From: an uncultured Kangiella sp.
Lineage (GTDB): Bacteria; Pseudomonadota; Gammaproteobacteria; Enterobacterales; Kangiellaceae
Direction of reading: 5' to 3'
NCBI GenBank assembly: GCA_947498625.1
Contig: CANMKR010000001.1
Coordinates: 50,090-114,089 of the forward strand
Length of the DNA: 64,000 nt
Under the pieces are notes generated by a model. It ran no database searches, was not told where the DNA came from, and saw only the letters and a program-made list of their open reading frames with translations. Made by a program: the position numbers and the translations under genes. The first letter of the stretch is position 1; each line of letters begins with the position of its first letter. Positions 16,427-26,765 of the stretch are shown one piece after another.

Positions 16427-17221
16427 TTAAACGGCCACAGGCGCTTTAATGTGCGGATGAGATTCATAACCTACAATTTCAAAGTCTTCAAATTCATAAT
16501 CAAAAAGCGAATCTGGTTTGCGCTTTATCTTTAACTTTGGCAATGGCAAAGTATCACGCGATAGCTGCTCTTTCGCTTGCTCAAAGTGATTACTGTATAA
16601 ATGCACATCGCCGCCCGACCAAATAAAATCGCCCACATCTAATCCAGCCTGTTCAGCCATCATATGAGTCAACAAGGCGTAAGAAGCAATATTAAAGGGC
16701 ACGCCTAAAAAGATATCTGCACTACGCTGGTACAACTGACAAGAAAGCTTGCCATCAGCCACATAAAACTGGAATAACGAATGACACGGAGGTAAAGCCA
16801 TTTCATCGGCTACGCCAGGATTATAGGCTACCACCATTAAACGTCTGCTGTTTGGGTTATTTTTTATTTGCTCTAATACATTTGAGATTTGGTCAACCGT
16901 CGTGCCATCTGGTTTTTTCCAGGAGCGCCATTGCTCTCCATACACGGGACCTAAGTCGCCATTTTCATCAGCCCACTCATCCCAAATTCGCACGCCATTA
17001 TCTTTTAGGTATTTAATATTAGTATCGCCTTTTAAGAACCATAGCAATTCGATCATAATCGAGCGTAGATGTAATTTCTTAGTCGTTACTAACGGAAAAC
17101 CTTCCTGCAAATTAAAACGCATTTGATGACCAAAAACACTGCGAGTTCCCGTTCCAGTTCTATCACCTTTATCTTCGCCATTTTCTAAAACATGGCGCAT
17201 CATATCTAAATATTGTTTCAT
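16427..17221 (-). CDS. thyA: Thymidylate synthase
   Basis: Converts dUMP to dTMP with methylene-tetrahydrofolate. From the ATG at 17221 the protein has 264 residues, the same length as the E. coli enzyme, beginning [15 protein letters not shown] and [18 protein letters not shown]. The catalytic Cys is in [12 protein letters not shown], and [27 protein letters not shown] is the diagnostic dUMP-binding stretch. An upstream in-frame ATG at 17254 would add 11 unrelated residues and is rejected. Order lgt-thyA-folA is common in gammaproteobacteria. Confidence 0.97.
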   Translation of the reverse strand: MKQYLDMMRHVLENGEDKGDRTGTGTRSVFGHQMRFNLQEGFPLVTTKKLHLRSIMIELLWFLKGDTNIKYLKDNGVRIWDEWADENGDLGPVYGEQWRSWKKPDGTTVDQISNVLEQIKNNPNSRRLMVVAYNPGVADEMALPPCHSLFQFYVADGKLSCQLYQRSADIFLGVPFNIASYALLTHMMAEQAGLDVGDFIWSGGDVHLYSNHFEQAKEQLSRDTLPLPKLKIKRKPDSLFDYEFEDFEIVGYESHPHIKAPVAV

Positions 17222-17307
17222 ATAGTTACTACTTTCTTTTCGTGTTATCCCCATAAAATTGGGAATTTAATTTAATACTACTTTCGTACTTTCGCGGCAT
17301 TGACTTG

Positions 17308-18126
17308 CTATTTTGCTTTTTGCTTATAGGCGCTAATCATTAACCACAGGCCAATGCCGATCATTGGTAAACACAACACTTGTCCACGAGTGATAAATTC
17401 ACTCACAGCTGCTAAATGCGCATCTGGCTCCCGGAAGTATTCGATCATAAATCTAAAGAAGCCGTAACCTAGTAGGAATAAGCCAGATACCGCTTTAGTA
17501 GGTCTTGGTTTAGCTGAGTAAAACCAAACTATTACAAATAATACTAAGCCTTCGAAGAATGATTCATATAACTGTGAAGGGTGGCGGGTTAATTGCTCAG
17601 GGTCGGTATGGAATTTCATTCCAAAGATAAAATCTTCACTTGCTTGTCGCCCCCATAGCTCGCCATTAATAAAGTTACCGAAACGACCAAACAGTAAACC
17701 TAGCGGAACCAAGGGAATAATAAAGTCAGTTATCTTAAAGAAGCCCATTTTATTTTTTCGTGCAAAATACCAACAAGCAACAGCGACACCAATTAAACCG
17801 CCATGGAAGGACATGCCGCCTTCCCAAATTTTAAATAAGTACCAAAAATCTTTTAACCACAGATCCATATGGTAAAAAACCACATAGCCAAAGCGGCCTC
17901 CGACTATCACCCCTAAAAAAGCATAGAAGAGAAAATCAGCAACCATATCTTTGGTCCAACCGGAATTAGGCTTGTTAGCACGATAATTCCCTAGTAACCA
18001 CGCTGCTATAAAACCCAACAAATACATCAGTCCATACCAATGCAAAGCGATTGGGCCAATAGTGAAACCGAAGAGTTCAAAAGCATCTATCGAGAAGATT
18101 ACGGGATCAATTTTTGGAGCTATCAT
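17308..18126 (-). CDS. lgt: Prolipoprotein diacylglyceryl transferase
   Basis: Inner-membrane enzyme that moves diacylglycerol from phosphatidylglycerol to the lipobox cysteine, the first step of lipoprotein maturation. The 272-residue protein has about seven membrane helices, WEGGMSFHGGLIG with the essential His, and the Lgt signature FGRFGNFINGELWGR. Several predicted lipoproteins in this window depend on it. It follows the TSUP permease by nine bases and precedes thyA. Confidence 0.97.
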   Translation of the reverse strand: MIAPKIDPVIFSIDAFELFGFTIGPIALHWYGLMYLLGFIAAWLLGNYRANKPNSGWTKDMVADFLFYAFLGVIVGGRFGYVVFYHMDLWLKDFWYLFKIWEGGMSFHGGLIGVAVACWYFARKNKMGFFKITDFIIPLVPLGLLFGRFGNFINGELWGRQASEDFIFGMKFHTDPEQLTRHPSQLYESFFEGLVLFVIVWFYSAKPRPTKAVSGLFLLGYGFFRFMIEYFREPDAHLAAVSEFITRGQVLCLPMIGIGLWLMISAYKQKAK

Positions 18127-18135
18127 TTATTACTC

Positions 18136-18951
18136 TTATATATTATTGATTAATATTTTTACACCTATCACTATCATCAAAATAGCGAATATTTTCTTTA
18201 TCAAAGCGGTTGGCAATTTATGAGCCAAATAAGCTCCAAAAGGGGCGCTGATGACCGAGCCAATAGCAATGGCGAGCACTGCTGGAAGATAGACATAACC
18301 GAAATGATAGGCTGGCAAATCTACTTGATTCCAACCAAGCACAACATAGCCGATTGTCGCCATAATTGCCAGTGGTAAACCGCACGCAGCGGCAGTACCT
18401 ATGGCATTCACTAACTTTTCTTTATGGAAAAGCAGATAGGGCACCACCACTGAGCCACCGCCGATACCGAGCAATGAAGAAATAGCCCCCATCGTTACCC
18501 CAGCTGGTGCCACTTTCTGTGGTATTAATGTGCCGGCTATTGCAGATTTGGATATCGGTAGTTTATCCACCGCCATTTGTACTCCCATGATAATAGCGCC
18601 AACTCCAAAAATTCGTCCTAGCCAAACCGAATTTATCAGATCGGCAATATAAGCGCCTAATAAGCCACCAATCGCGATAAATGGCACTAATACCTTCAAT
18701 GAGTTAACGGAAATTGAACCTCGTTTGTGGTGCGCATATGATGAGGAAATCGCGGTAAAGCAAATAGTTGCCATCGAAGTGGCCAGTGCCATATGCATTA
18801 GATTTTCGTCGGCAACTCCAAATTTAGGCAGCAACCAAATCATCGCGGGCACAATGACCATACCGCCACCAATGCCTAATAAGCCGGCCAAAACTCCATT
18901 TAGTAGTCCTAATGCCAATAATAAAATGATAAAGTGCCATTCAATGATCAT
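18136..18951 (-). CDS. TSUP (TauE/SafE) family permease
   Basis: A 271-residue membrane protein with the internal two-fold repeat of the TauE/SafE family: LGIGGGMVIVPAMIWLL near residue 25 and LGIGGGSVVVPYLLF near residue 160. Homologues export sulfite or sulfoacetate or move other organosulfur anions; the substrate is not decided by sequence. It heads the lgt-thyA-folA run and starts only 14 bases from the divergent NRDE gene, so the two share a very small control region. Confidence 0.9.
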   Translation of the reverse strand: MIIEWHFIILLLALGLLNGVLAGLLGIGGGMVIVPAMIWLLPKFGVADENLMHMALATSMATICFTAISSSYAHHKRGSISVNSLKVLVPFIAIGGLLGAYIADLINSVWLGRIFGVGAIIMGVQMAVDKLPISKSAIAGTLIPQKVAPAGVTMGAISSLLGIGGGSVVVPYLLFHKEKLVNAIGTAAACGLPLAIMATIGYVVLGWNQVDLPAYHFGYVYLPAVLAIAIGSVISAPFGAYLAHKLPTALIKKIFAILMIVIGVKILINNI

Positions 18952-18965
18952 TAATTTGCCAATTT

Positions 18966-19760
18966 ATGTGTTTAGTTGTTTTTTCAGTCAATAGTCACCC
19001 ACGCTACCCACTGATTATCGCTGCCAATCGTGACGAGTTTTTCGAACGACCAACTCAAGCGGTGCATCACTGGCATGATGATAACAACATTTTAGCGGGA
19101 AGGGATCAAGTTGCTGGAGGTACCTGGCTCGGAATCACTAAAACTGGACGTTTTTCGGCCTTAACCAATATCCGTCAATTTCCGCAAACCCCGGCCATCT
19201 TGTCACGCGGCGCTTTGGTGAGCGACTTTTTAAAATCCAATCTGAGCCCAGAAAGATACAGCAAACAAGTTAGTGCCAATGCCAACAAATATAGCGGCTA
19301 TAACTTGTTCGTTGGCAATATTGATAACCATAAAAATACTGATTTAACTTATTCTAATAATAAAGATCAGCAAATCGTTCGGGTTCAAACGGGTATTCAC
19401 GGTATTAGTAATGGCACTCTAAGTGCCCGTTGGCAAAAAGTCACTAATACCCAAGATCGGTTTATTAAAGCCATCCAACAACCATTCAAGCGGGATGATC
19501 TTCTGGCTGTCTTGCGTCATCAACAGCCACTGGATGATCATGCTTTACCGGTAACTGGTGCCCCCATTGATTTTGAACAGCAGTTGTCGCGTGCCTTTAT
19601 ACCGACCTTTGAAATCAATAATCAATCCTATGGCACTCGCAGTCAGGCTTTGATCACGGTGAATAATGATTTAAAAGCGACTTTTTATGAAATTCAGCTT
19701 AATGATATGCAAAAAGTTGTTTCCGAAAAGCAATTTGTTATGCAGCTAACTCCAGATTAA
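18966..19760 (+). CDS. NRDE family (TANGO2-like) protein
   Basis: A 264-residue cytoplasmic protein with Cys at position 2 (MCLVVFSVN) and the defining AANRDEFFERPT near residue 22, then GRDQVAGGTWLGITKTGRFSALTNIR and GISNGTL. This is the NRDE/TANGO2 family; eukaryotic relatives affect secretion and haem or lipid handling, while the bacterial role is open. Cys2 and the N-terminal nucleophile-like fold suggest a hydrolase. It is followed by a DUF938 gene on the same strand after 13 bases. Confidence 0.9.
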   Translation: MCLVVFSVNSHPRYPLIIAANRDEFFERPTQAVHHWHDDNNILAGRDQVAGGTWLGITKTGRFSALTNIRQFPQTPAILSRGALVSDFLKSNLSPERYSKQVSANANKYSGYNLFVGNIDNHKNTDLTYSNNKDQQIVRVQTGIHGISNGTLSARWQKVTNTQDRFIKAIQQPFKRDDLLAVLRHQQPLDDHALPVTGAPIDFEQQLSRAFIPTFEINNQSYGTRSQALITVNNDLKATFYEIQLNDMQKVVSEKQFVMQLTPD

Positions 19761-19773
19761 AAAAGGACAAACC

Positions 19774-20373
19774 ATGCGCCAACATAGCGAAGCTTGTGAG
19801 CGAAATAAAGATCCCATTTTAAGTGTTATTAAGTCTTACCTAAATTACAGCAAGTCGGTTTTAGAAATTGGTTCAGGCACCGGTCAACACGCAGCTTACT
19901 TTGCGGGTGCATTACCCAACCTCACTTGGCAAACCAGCGACTTGCGACACAATCACCCTTCTATCATTGCCTGGATTGAACAAGCCGAATTACCCAATTT
20001 AAAGAAACCCTTTAGCTTAGATGTTAGTCGCCGCTATTGGGACATTGAGCCAATCGATGCGGTTTTTACCGCCAATACAGCGCATATCATGTCGTGGGAT
20101 AATGTAAAATCCATGTTCAAAGGCGTTGGCGAAAATTTAAAACCTGGTGGTCATTTCCTAATTTATGGACCATTTAAAGTCGGTGGTAATTTTACCTCAG
20201 AGTCTAATGAGCAATTTAATGAACATCTAAAAGCGCAGAATCCAGAGTCTGCGATTCGAGATTATGAGGATATGCTAAGTCATGCACGCCATAACGGATT
20301 AAGCTTCGTCGAACGGCATAGCATGCCCGCTAATAATATGTTGCTGGCGTTTCAAAAAAATGCCAGTTTCTAA
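19774..20373 (+). CDS. DUF938 SAM-dependent methyltransferase-like protein
   Basis: A 199-residue protein with the opening RQHSEACERNKDPIL and the SAM-binding loop VLEIGSGTGQHAAYFAGALP near residue 29, followed by WQTSDLRHNHPSIIAWI. The pattern identifies the DUF938 family, a class I methyltransferase fold with unknown acceptor. It has AAAGGA before its ATG and lies between the NRDE gene and carbonic anhydrase, likely in one transcript. Confidence 0.88.
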   Translation: MRQHSEACERNKDPILSVIKSYLNYSKSVLEIGSGTGQHAAYFAGALPNLTWQTSDLRHNHPSIIAWIEQAELPNLKKPFSLDVSRRYWDIEPIDAVFTANTAHIMSWDNVKSMFKGVGENLKPGGHFLIYGPFKVGGNFTSESNEQFNEHLKAQNPESAIRDYEDMLSHARHNGLSFVERHSMPANNMLLAFQKNASF

Positions 20374-20418
20374 ATCTTGTGGTACACTTCCGGCAAATTT
20401 ATTGGACGATTATCTCTA

Positions 20419-21027
20419 ATGATTACAGCACAAGAAGCATTAGATGCACTTAAGCAAGGAAATCAGCGCTTTGTTGATTGTCAGCTCAAATCAGCCGAGC
20501 AAATTGAGCTCGTCTCTCGCTCTGCAAAAGCCACTTCGCAAGCACCATTTGCGATCATACTAGGCTGTGCAGACTCCAGAACACCACCGGAATTGATTTT
20601 TGATCAAGGACTTGCCGATCTATTTGTTGTCCGGGTGGCGGGCAATATTGCTGCCGCTAGTCAAATAGGCAGTATTGAATATGCGGTAGAATCTTTTGGC
20701 ACTCCTTTAGTGGTTGTTATGGGACATACTAATTGTGGCGCGGTTAATGCAACTGTCGACTTTATGGCCAAAGGTGATGTGCCATTTGAGAGTGATAGTC
20801 TAACGGCTTTAGTAAAGCGTATAGCACCTAGCGTGCAACCGTTACTTAAAAATGATAATTCTAATCATGCCGAAGTAAAGCAACTAGGCGTATCCGCTAA
20901 CGTCAAAACTTCAATGCAAGATTTAGTAAACGAATCTCCTGTCTTACAAAAAGCTATTGAAGATGAGCGCTTACAAATAGTTGGCGCTGAATACTCGTTA
21001 GAAACTGGCCAAGTAAAATTTCTATAA
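20419..21027 (+). CDS. Beta-carbonic anhydrase
   Basis: Interconverts CO2 and bicarbonate, supplying bicarbonate to carboxylases. About 202 residues from the ATG at 20419; the frame extends 14 residues further upstream but that part overlaps the DUF938 end region and is not family-like. Zinc ligands are seen as Cys in ILGCADSRTPPEL with the Asp-Arg dyad, and His and Cys in VVMGHTNCGAV. The final LQIVGAEYSLETGQVKFL is typical of this class. Confidence 0.95.
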   Translation: MITAQEALDALKQGNQRFVDCQLKSAEQIELVSRSAKATSQAPFAIILGCADSRTPPELIFDQGLADLFVVRVAGNIAAASQIGSIEYAVESFGTPLVVVMGHTNCGAVNATVDFMAKGDVPFESDSLTALVKRIAPSVQPLLKNDNSNHAEVKQLGVSANVKTSMQDLVNESPVLQKAIEDERLQIVGAEYSLETGQVKFL

Positions 21028-21043
21028 TATTTTACCATCAATC

Positions 21044-21074
21044 AAAAAAGGGAGCCGATGAAGCTCCTTTTTTT
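21044..21074 (+). terminator. Terminator after carbonic anhydrase
   Basis: An A-rich arm plus GGAGC pairs with GCTCC and a T run around a seven-base loop. It is nearly symmetric, so it may also serve the convergent rppH gene. Confidence 0.88.
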
Positions 21075-21103
21075 ATACAAACCTTAACTGGTCTACTCAG
21101 CTA

Positions 21104-21760
21104 CTAGTCTGCTTGGTTTTTATCTTGGTTCGCATGCGAACGATAAGGATGCCTTGGCTTACGCTTAGGTTTTTTATTTTGCTGAGCATTTGGGTGTTGC
21201 TTATGCCCATGCTTTTTGTGTGAACCATGCGAGTGATTATTCGGGTTGTGCCTGCGGCTTTGGTGCGAAGCCTGTCCATGCAATTGAAATTTGAACATCG
21301 AATGGATCAGTTCGCTCAGCGCTAAACGATAAACTTCGCGCTTAAAATTCACCACATGACGAACAGGATACCAATAGTTTACCCAAATAAAATCATCAAA
21401 CTCAGGATGACTCGTGGCATTAAAATCGATCTTACTTTCGTCACTCGTTAACTCCAACAAAAACCATTTCTGCTTTTGCCCAATACATAAGGGTTTAGAA
21501 TTTTGACGAATTAATTTTGGTGGCAATCGGTATTTATACCAATGCTGCGTACTCCCTAGAATACGGACATCATCTTTTTCAAGGCCGACTTCTTCAAATA
21601 ATTCTCGGTACATGGTCTGTTCGGCACTTTCTCCTGGGTGCACACCGCCTTGCGGGAACTGCCAAGACGTCTGTCCATAACGTCGAGTCCATAACAACTG
21701 GCCTTGCTTGTTACATATGATGATGCCGACGTTAGCTCGAAAGCCTTCTGCGTCGATCAT
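21104..21760 (-). CDS. rppH: RNA 5'-pyrophosphohydrolase with His/Lys-rich tail
   Basis: Removes pyrophosphate from triphosphorylated mRNA 5' ends, which triggers RNase E decay. The Nudix box is intact ([26 protein letters not shown], residues 35-60), followed by [18 protein letters not shown] and [11 protein letters not shown] as in RppH. The core ends near residue 158; the remaining 60 residues are a low-complexity tail rich in His, Lys, Asn and Gln ([14 protein letters not shown]), longer than in E. coli. The tail might bind RNA or metal. Divergent from mutH with 83 bases between the starts. Confidence 0.95.
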   Translation of the reverse strand: MIDAEGFRANVGIIICNKQGQLLWTRRYGQTSWQFPQGGVHPGESAEQTMYRELFEEVGLEKDDVRILGSTQHWYKYRLPPKLIRQNSKPLCIGQKQKWFLLELTSDESKIDFNATSHPEFDDFIWVNYWYPVRHVVNFKREVYRLALSELIHSMFKFQLHGQASHQSRRHNPNNHSHGSHKKHGHKQHPNAQQNKKPKRKPRHPYRSHANQDKNQAD

Positions 21761-21843
21761 CTATCTTTCCAATAAAAAACTTTGGTATCATTGTGCCACT
21801 AGAATTAAATCTCGACAATCTTTATTTAGGTAATGGCTAATCA

Positions 21844-22500
21844 ATGGCTTACGACTCACCACAACAATTGCTGGATAAAGCACAATCATTGGCAGGCTTT
21901 ACTTTAGGCGAATTGGCGAAAAAGTTCAGCGCTCAAGTGCCACAAAATTTACTCCGAGAAAAAGGCTGGATAGGTCAATTTTTAGAGTATCTGCTTGGCG
22001 CTCAATCCGCATCATTAGCGCAACCAGATTTTCCAGAGATTGGTGTTGAAATGAAAACCCTACCGATTGATGTGAATGGAAAGCCTTTGGAATCCACTTA
22101 CGTTAGCGTTGTTCCATTAACCGACTTACACCTAGTTCAGTGGCAAGGCTCAGTGGTGCAGCAAAAACTTAATCATGTTTTGTGGGTGCCGATCATTGCG
22201 GATAAGCAAACTCCGATAGAAGAACGTACTCTAGCCATGCCTTTTCTATGGCAAGCTACGAACGACGAAATTGCAATACTAAAAAATGATTTTGAGGAAG
22301 CTATCGAAATGATAGGGCTTGGCCAGATTGATAAAATCGATGCGCGCTTTGGTGAGATATTGCAGGTAAGGCCTAAAGCTGCCAACAATAAAGCCTTAAC
22401 TGATTCGATTGGTCCTGATGGTGAGAAGATTCAAACCTTGCCAAGAGGCTTTTATATTCGCCCGCAGTTTACAGCACAAATTCTAAATAATAGTTTTTAA
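21844..22500 (+). CDS. mutH: DNA mismatch repair endonuclease MutH
   Basis: Cuts the unmethylated strand at hemimethylated GATC during mismatch repair. The 218-residue protein has LKDKGWIGQ-like REKGWIGQFLEYLLGA, then DFPEIGVEMKTLPID, which holds the catalytic Asp, Glu and Lys (D-x-E-x-K pattern), and LPRGFYIRPQF at the end. Presence of MutH implies Dam-directed repair and places the organism among the gammaproteobacteria that keep this system. It converges on the TPR gene with 19 bases between. Confidence 0.96.
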   Translation: MAYDSPQQLLDKAQSLAGFTLGELAKKFSAQVPQNLLREKGWIGQFLEYLLGAQSASLAQPDFPEIGVEMKTLPIDVNGKPLESTYVSVVPLTDLHLVQWQGSVVQQKLNHVLWVPIIADKQTPIEERTLAMPFLWQATNDEIAILKNDFEEAIEMIGLGQIDKIDARFGEILQVRPKAANNKALTDSIGPDGEKIQTLPRGFYIRPQFTAQILNNSF

Positions 22501-22519
22501 ACTCATACTTTCGAAGGTC

Positions 22520-23614
22520 TTATTCTTCTCTCGTTACCAAGGAAGACTTTTGCAACTCTTTGCGAATATTCATCGCTTGGTAATAAGCAAGCCGACGTTT
22601 TTGCAATAGCGACTTCAGTTCATTTGAAGATTTTATATATTCTCTACGAAATTCTTCAGCCTTTTTTTGATCCCCTGACTCCTCATATAATCTAGTCAGA
22701 ACCAAGCTCATATCGGACAAATCATTAAGCTGGTTATTCTTTTTAGCCGATTGGTAAGCGGGCAAAGCATAAGTCTCTATTTTATCAAACGCTTCCATTT
22801 GCAAGTAAAGCTCTGCCATTCTTATTTGCGTATCTACTAATAAGCCATTCCAACCAAAAGAAACGAGTTCATCAAAAACTTTCAGGTAGGATTGCTCAGC
22901 CAACTCATGCTGATCATTAAGCATCAAGAGTTTTGCTTTTTGAGTTTTAACGATTAATAACCAACTTGCCTGAGTTTTTTCGGAACATTCACTTTCTGCT
23001 TGCTCAAAATAATCTAAAGACTTTTGATATTTTTTTAATCTAATATTAAGCAAGCCCATTTCAACGGATAGGTTACACTTATGCTGTGTTAGCTTCTCTT
23101 TATTTATAAACGCCATCGATCTTAAAGCTAAGTCTTGCGCCTTATCTAATATTTCAGAGTAGGTATGTAGCGTTACAGCATCGAGCAATATATCCATTTT
23201 CAAATCATTACTAGTCAACTGCTCCAGTCCATCAAGCAATTGATAAGTCAGCATAAAGGACTGCTGAAATTTTCCTTGGTGGCTCAGAATCAAGACTTTA
23301 AGTGAGTCAGTTCTCGCAGTTAAATCTTTATCATTTGAATAATCTGAAACTTTCTTAGCTGACTCCCAAGCTTCTTGATAAAAACCTCGCATCGAATCCG
23401 AGTGAGCTCGTAAGTAGTAATAGTGTCCTTTTTCTCGATCATTAAATTTTTCCAGTTCCGACTCTAAACTTTCCAGTAATACTTTTGCTTTAGCAATATC
23501 TTGTGAACTAATGGATTTGATATAATCAAGCTGCTCTTGGTAGGTTTGAGAGCAAAGCGAAGCGCTGCTAAGCGACAAGCTTAGAGCGAATATTAATTGA
23601 GCAATCTTTTTCAT
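22520..23614 (-). CDS. Secreted or periplasmic TPR-repeat protein
   Basis: A 364-residue protein with a signal peptide of about 22 residues (ALSLSLSSASLCSQ). The rest is helical, with tetratricopeptide-like repeats of about 35 residues, for instance LTARTDSLKVLILSHQGKF, QLAEQSYLKVF-like stretches and YEESGDQKKAEEFRREYIKS near the end. The sequence resembles the sensor half of TPR-GGDEF or TPR-kinase proteins but stops without membrane helix or output domain. Protein binding is the only safe inference. No strong ribosome site is seen. Confidence 0.7.
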   Translation of the reverse strand: MKKIAQLIFALSLSLSSASLCSQTYQEQLDYIKSISSQDIAKAKVLLESLESELEKFNDREKGHYYYLRAHSDSMRGFYQEAWESAKKVSDYSNDKDLTARTDSLKVLILSHQGKFQQSFMLTYQLLDGLEQLTSNDLKMDILLDAVTLHTYSEILDKAQDLALRSMAFINKEKLTQHKCNLSVEMGLLNIRLKKYQKSLDYFEQAESECSEKTQASWLLIVKTQKAKLLMLNDQHELAEQSYLKVFDELVSFGWNGLLVDTQIRMAELYLQMEAFDKIETYALPAYQSAKKNNQLNDLSDMSLVLTRLYEESGDQKKAEEFRREYIKSSNELKSLLQKRRLAYYQAMNIRKELQKSSLVTREE

Positions 23615-23644
23615 ATTAGGATATTAGCACATTATCTCATTTAT

Positions 23645-23673
23645 AAAAAAACCAGCAAAAGCTGGTTTTTTTT
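23645..23673 (-). terminator. Terminator after gcvP
   Basis: ACCAGC/GCTGGT stem with a four-base loop, flanked by A and T runs, so it can work on both strands. It separates gcvP from the TPR gene. Confidence 0.9.
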
Positions 23674-23690
23674 AATAGTAGACAGAACAA

Positions 23691-26558
23691 TTAATCTTGT
23701 TGGTAAGATTCGATGCTTGGGCAAGAGCAGATTAAATTTCTATCACCATAAACATCATCAATTCGATTGACCATTGGCCAGAATTTCCCGTCAATAGTTG
23801 CCTGTGACGGGTAAGCGCCCTCTTGTATCGAATAAGGCTTATCCCAATCTCTCAGATCTGCCTGCGTATGCGGCGCATTAGTTAGCGGGTTGTTTTGCGC
23901 ATCCCACTCACCTGAAGCCACTTTATTCACTTCTTCTTTAATCGAGATCATCGCTTCAATGAAACGATCCAATTCGTACTTAGATTCTGATTCCGTGGGC
24001 TCGATCATAAAGGTTCCGGCTACTGGGAAACTCATGGTCGGCGCGTGGAATCCGTAATCCATTAAACGTTTAGCAAAATCAACTTCGCTGATACCCGTCT
24101 CAGCTTTAATCGGACGTAAATCGATAATGCACTCGTGAGCCACTTTATCGTTACGCCCCATATAAAGTACCGGATAATGCCCTTCTAATTTATTCTTTAA
24201 ATAATTGGCGCTTAACAGAGCAACTTCAGTCGATTTTCGTAAACCTTCGCGGCCTAACATTTTGATATAGGACCAAGAAATTGGCAATATCATGCCAGAA
24301 CCATAAGGAGCTGCGGCTACCGCACCACTCTCAGCTTCGACCGAATGTACTTTACGCACGCTATGCCCAGAAACGAAAGGCGCCAAATGCGCTTTAACGC
24401 CAATCGGACCCATACCAGGACCACCACCGCCATGCGGAATAGCGAAAGTTTTATGCAAGTTTAAATGCGATACGTCAGAACCAATCTCGCCAGGTTTGGA
24501 TATTCCAACTTGAGCATTCATGTTGGCGCCATCCATATACACCTGACCGCCATTGTCATGAATAATATCGCAAATGTGTTTAATCTCTTCTTCAAACACA
24601 CCATGAGTCGATGGGTAAGTAACCATTAAAGCCGCAAGATTATCTTTTAGTTCGGTTGCTTTAGCTTCGAGATCAGCAACATCAACGTTACCGTTTTCGT
24701 CACACTTAGTGACCACAACTTTCATTCCTGCCATTTGCGCAGACGCTGGGTTAGTACCGTGAGCTGAGCTTGGGATCAAACAAATATTACGATGACTTTC
24801 GCCAATAGATTCATAATATTTTTTAATCGCTAATAAACCGGCGTACTCGCCTTGTGCACCCGAATTAGGTTGCATAGAAACAAAATCGTAGCCAGTAATT
24901 TCCACCAAATCTGCTTCTAGCTCTTTGATCATTTCAAGGTATCCCACCGTTTGCTCTTCTGGCGCGAAGGGGTGTATATTGGCAAACTCTGGCCAAGTCA
25001 CTGGGATCATTTCTGAAGTTGCATTAAGCTTCATGGTGCATGAACCTAGCGGTATCATGCCATGCGCTAATGAGAAATCTTTATTTTCTAAACGCTTCAA
25101 ATAGCGAAGCATATCGGTTTCAGAATAATAATTATTGAATGTTGGGTGCGTTAAGAAATCCGAAGTACGAACTAAACTTGTTGGAATTGAACTTTCGGCT
25201 TCATTATTCAACTCATTTAAATTATAAGTTTCACCTGTTAGTACTTGAATCAAAGTTTCGATATCAGCTTGTGTTTTCGCTTCGTCAATGGAAACACCAA
25301 CTTGCTCTCCGTGATAGCGAAGATTCATATTAGCAGCTTCTGCTCGATGCTTAATCGCATCAATGTCTTTACTAGTAAATGAAATCGTATCGAACCAAGT
25401 ATCGTTAACTAATTGCATCCCCGCTTGCTTTACTGCAGAAGCGACAACTGAGGCATAACGATTGATGCGATTAGCTATATTGGTTAAACCTTTACGGCCA
25501 TGATACACCGCATAAAAACCTGCAATGTTGGCAAGCAAAACTTGAGCCGTACAAATATTTGAAGTAGCTTTCTCACGACGGATGTGTTGTTCACGAGTTT
25601 GCATTGCCATACGGAACGCTTGATTACCTCGAGTATCTTTAGAGACACCGATGATACGTCCTGGCAAAGAGCGCTTCAAAGAATCACGGGTTGCAAAAAA
25701 AGCTGCATGCGGACCACCGAAACCCATCGGAACACCAAAACGTTGTGCAGAACCAAAAACCACATCCGCGCCCATTTCGCCAGGCGCTTTTAATAACACT
25801 AAACTCATAATGTCCGCAGCGACACAAGCAATGGCTTTTTTCGCATGCAGACTTTCTATGTATAGTTCCAGATCGGTAATTTGCCCAGTGATGTTGGTGT
25901 ATTGTAATAAAGCACCAAACACATCTAAGTTTTCTAGCTCGGCTAAATCGCCCACATGGACATCCCAGCCATAATGTTCAGCACGGGTTTTAATCACATC
26001 AATGGTTTGCGGGAATACATTTTTATCGACAAAAAAGACGTTACACTTTTTGTTCTTTGATGAACGCTTCGCTAATGCCATGGCTTCCGCTGCCGCAGTT
26101 GCTTCATCTAACAATGATGAGCTCGCTAGCTCCATGCCGGTTAAATCTAGAGTCATCTGCTGGAAGTTTAAAATCGCTTCTAAACGGCCTTGGGCAATTT
26201 CTGGTTGGTATGGCGTATAGGCCGTGTACCAGCCTGGATTTTCTAAAACATTTCTTAAAATCACCGTCGGCGTTACCGTGTCATAATAGCCCATGCCAAT
26301 AAATGACTTAGCCACGGTATTTTTATCTGCCAATGATTTTAAATAAGCTAAGGTTTCAGCTTCAGACATCGATGAATCGACAGCCAATGGCTTTTCTATC
26401 TGAATTTTATGAGGAACGGTTTGCTCAATTAAATCATCCAATGATTCTAAACCTAACTCCTGCAACATCGCCTGAATTTCATCTTCACGCGGGCCTAAGT
26501 GACGACGAATAAAATCATCATGTTGCTGTAATTCATTCAAACTTGCATGTTCAGCCAT
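23691..26558 (-). CDS. gcvP: Glycine dehydrogenase (P protein of the glycine cleavage system)
   Basis: Pyridoxal-phosphate enzyme that decarboxylates glycine and passes the aminomethyl group to lipoyl-GcvH. The 955-residue single-chain form joins both halves found as separate subunits in some bacteria: [12 protein letters not shown] at the start, and the cofactor lysine in [22 protein letters not shown] near residue 705. The C-terminal half includes [21 protein letters not shown]. It is the last gene of gcvT-gcvH-gcvP, but a terminator-like hairpin lies between gcvH and gcvP. Confidence 0.98.
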   Translation of the reverse strand: MAEHASLNELQQHDDFIRRHLGPREDEIQAMLQELGLESLDDLIEQTVPHKIQIEKPLAVDSSMSEAETLAYLKSLADKNTVAKSFIGMGYYDTVTPTVILRNVLENPGWYTAYTPYQPEIAQGRLEAILNFQQMTLDLTGMELASSSLLDEATAAAEAMALAKRSSKNKKCNVFFVDKNVFPQTIDVIKTRAEHYGWDVHVGDLAELENLDVFGALLQYTNITGQITDLELYIESLHAKKAIACVAADIMSLVLLKAPGEMGADVVFGSAQRFGVPMGFGGPHAAFFATRDSLKRSLPGRIIGVSKDTRGNQAFRMAMQTREQHIRREKATSNICTAQVLLANIAGFYAVYHGRKGLTNIANRINRYASVVASAVKQAGMQLVNDTWFDTISFTSKDIDAIKHRAEAANMNLRYHGEQVGVSIDEAKTQADIETLIQVLTGETYNLNELNNEAESSIPTSLVRTSDFLTHPTFNNYYSETDMLRYLKRLENKDFSLAHGMIPLGSCTMKLNATSEMIPVTWPEFANIHPFAPEEQTVGYLEMIKELEADLVEITGYDFVSMQPNSGAQGEYAGLLAIKKYYESIGESHRNICLIPSSAHGTNPASAQMAGMKVVVTKCDENGNVDVADLEAKATELKDNLAALMVTYPSTHGVFEEEIKHICDIIHDNGGQVYMDGANMNAQVGISKPGEIGSDVSHLNLHKTFAIPHGGGGPGMGPIGVKAHLAPFVSGHSVRKVHSVEAESGAVAAAPYGSGMILPISWSYIKMLGREGLRKSTEVALLSANYLKNKLEGHYPVLYMGRNDKVAHECIIDLRPIKAETGISEVDFAKRLMDYGFHAPTMSFPVAGTFMIEPTESESKYELDRFIEAMISIKEEVNKVASGEWDAQNNPLTNAPHTQADLRDWDKPYSIQEGAYPSQATIDGKFWPMVNRIDDVYGDRNLICSCPSIESYQQD

Positions 26559-26625
26559 TGCTAAAATACCCTAACTATTTGATATTTGATTAAAAAACTA
26601 AAATCTTAGCTCATCTATAAAATTG

Positions 26626-26650
26626 AAAAAGCCCCGAGCAAACTCGAGGC
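26626..26650 (-). terminator. Terminator-like hairpin between gcvH and gcvP
   Basis: On the minus strand GCCTCGAG/CTCGGGGC (eight pairs, one T-G) with a TTTG loop runs into TTTTT. It follows gcvH and precedes gcvP, so it would limit readthrough and lower gcvP expression or require a separate gcvP promoter. Confidence 0.8.
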
Positions 26651-26765
26651 TAAATCTAACTATCTGGATTATCTAGTGCTAGGCAAATGTATCGATTAGT
26701 AAGAGAATTTGCTTTAGCAGATGAACTGACGCATCGTGGATTTAACGACGCAATAGTCAGCCAGA

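Noticed and set aside
25651..26302. Several overlapping plus-strand frames opposite gcvP
   Set aside because: All lie fully within the conserved gcvP coding sequence and show no domain or start signals; shadow frames.
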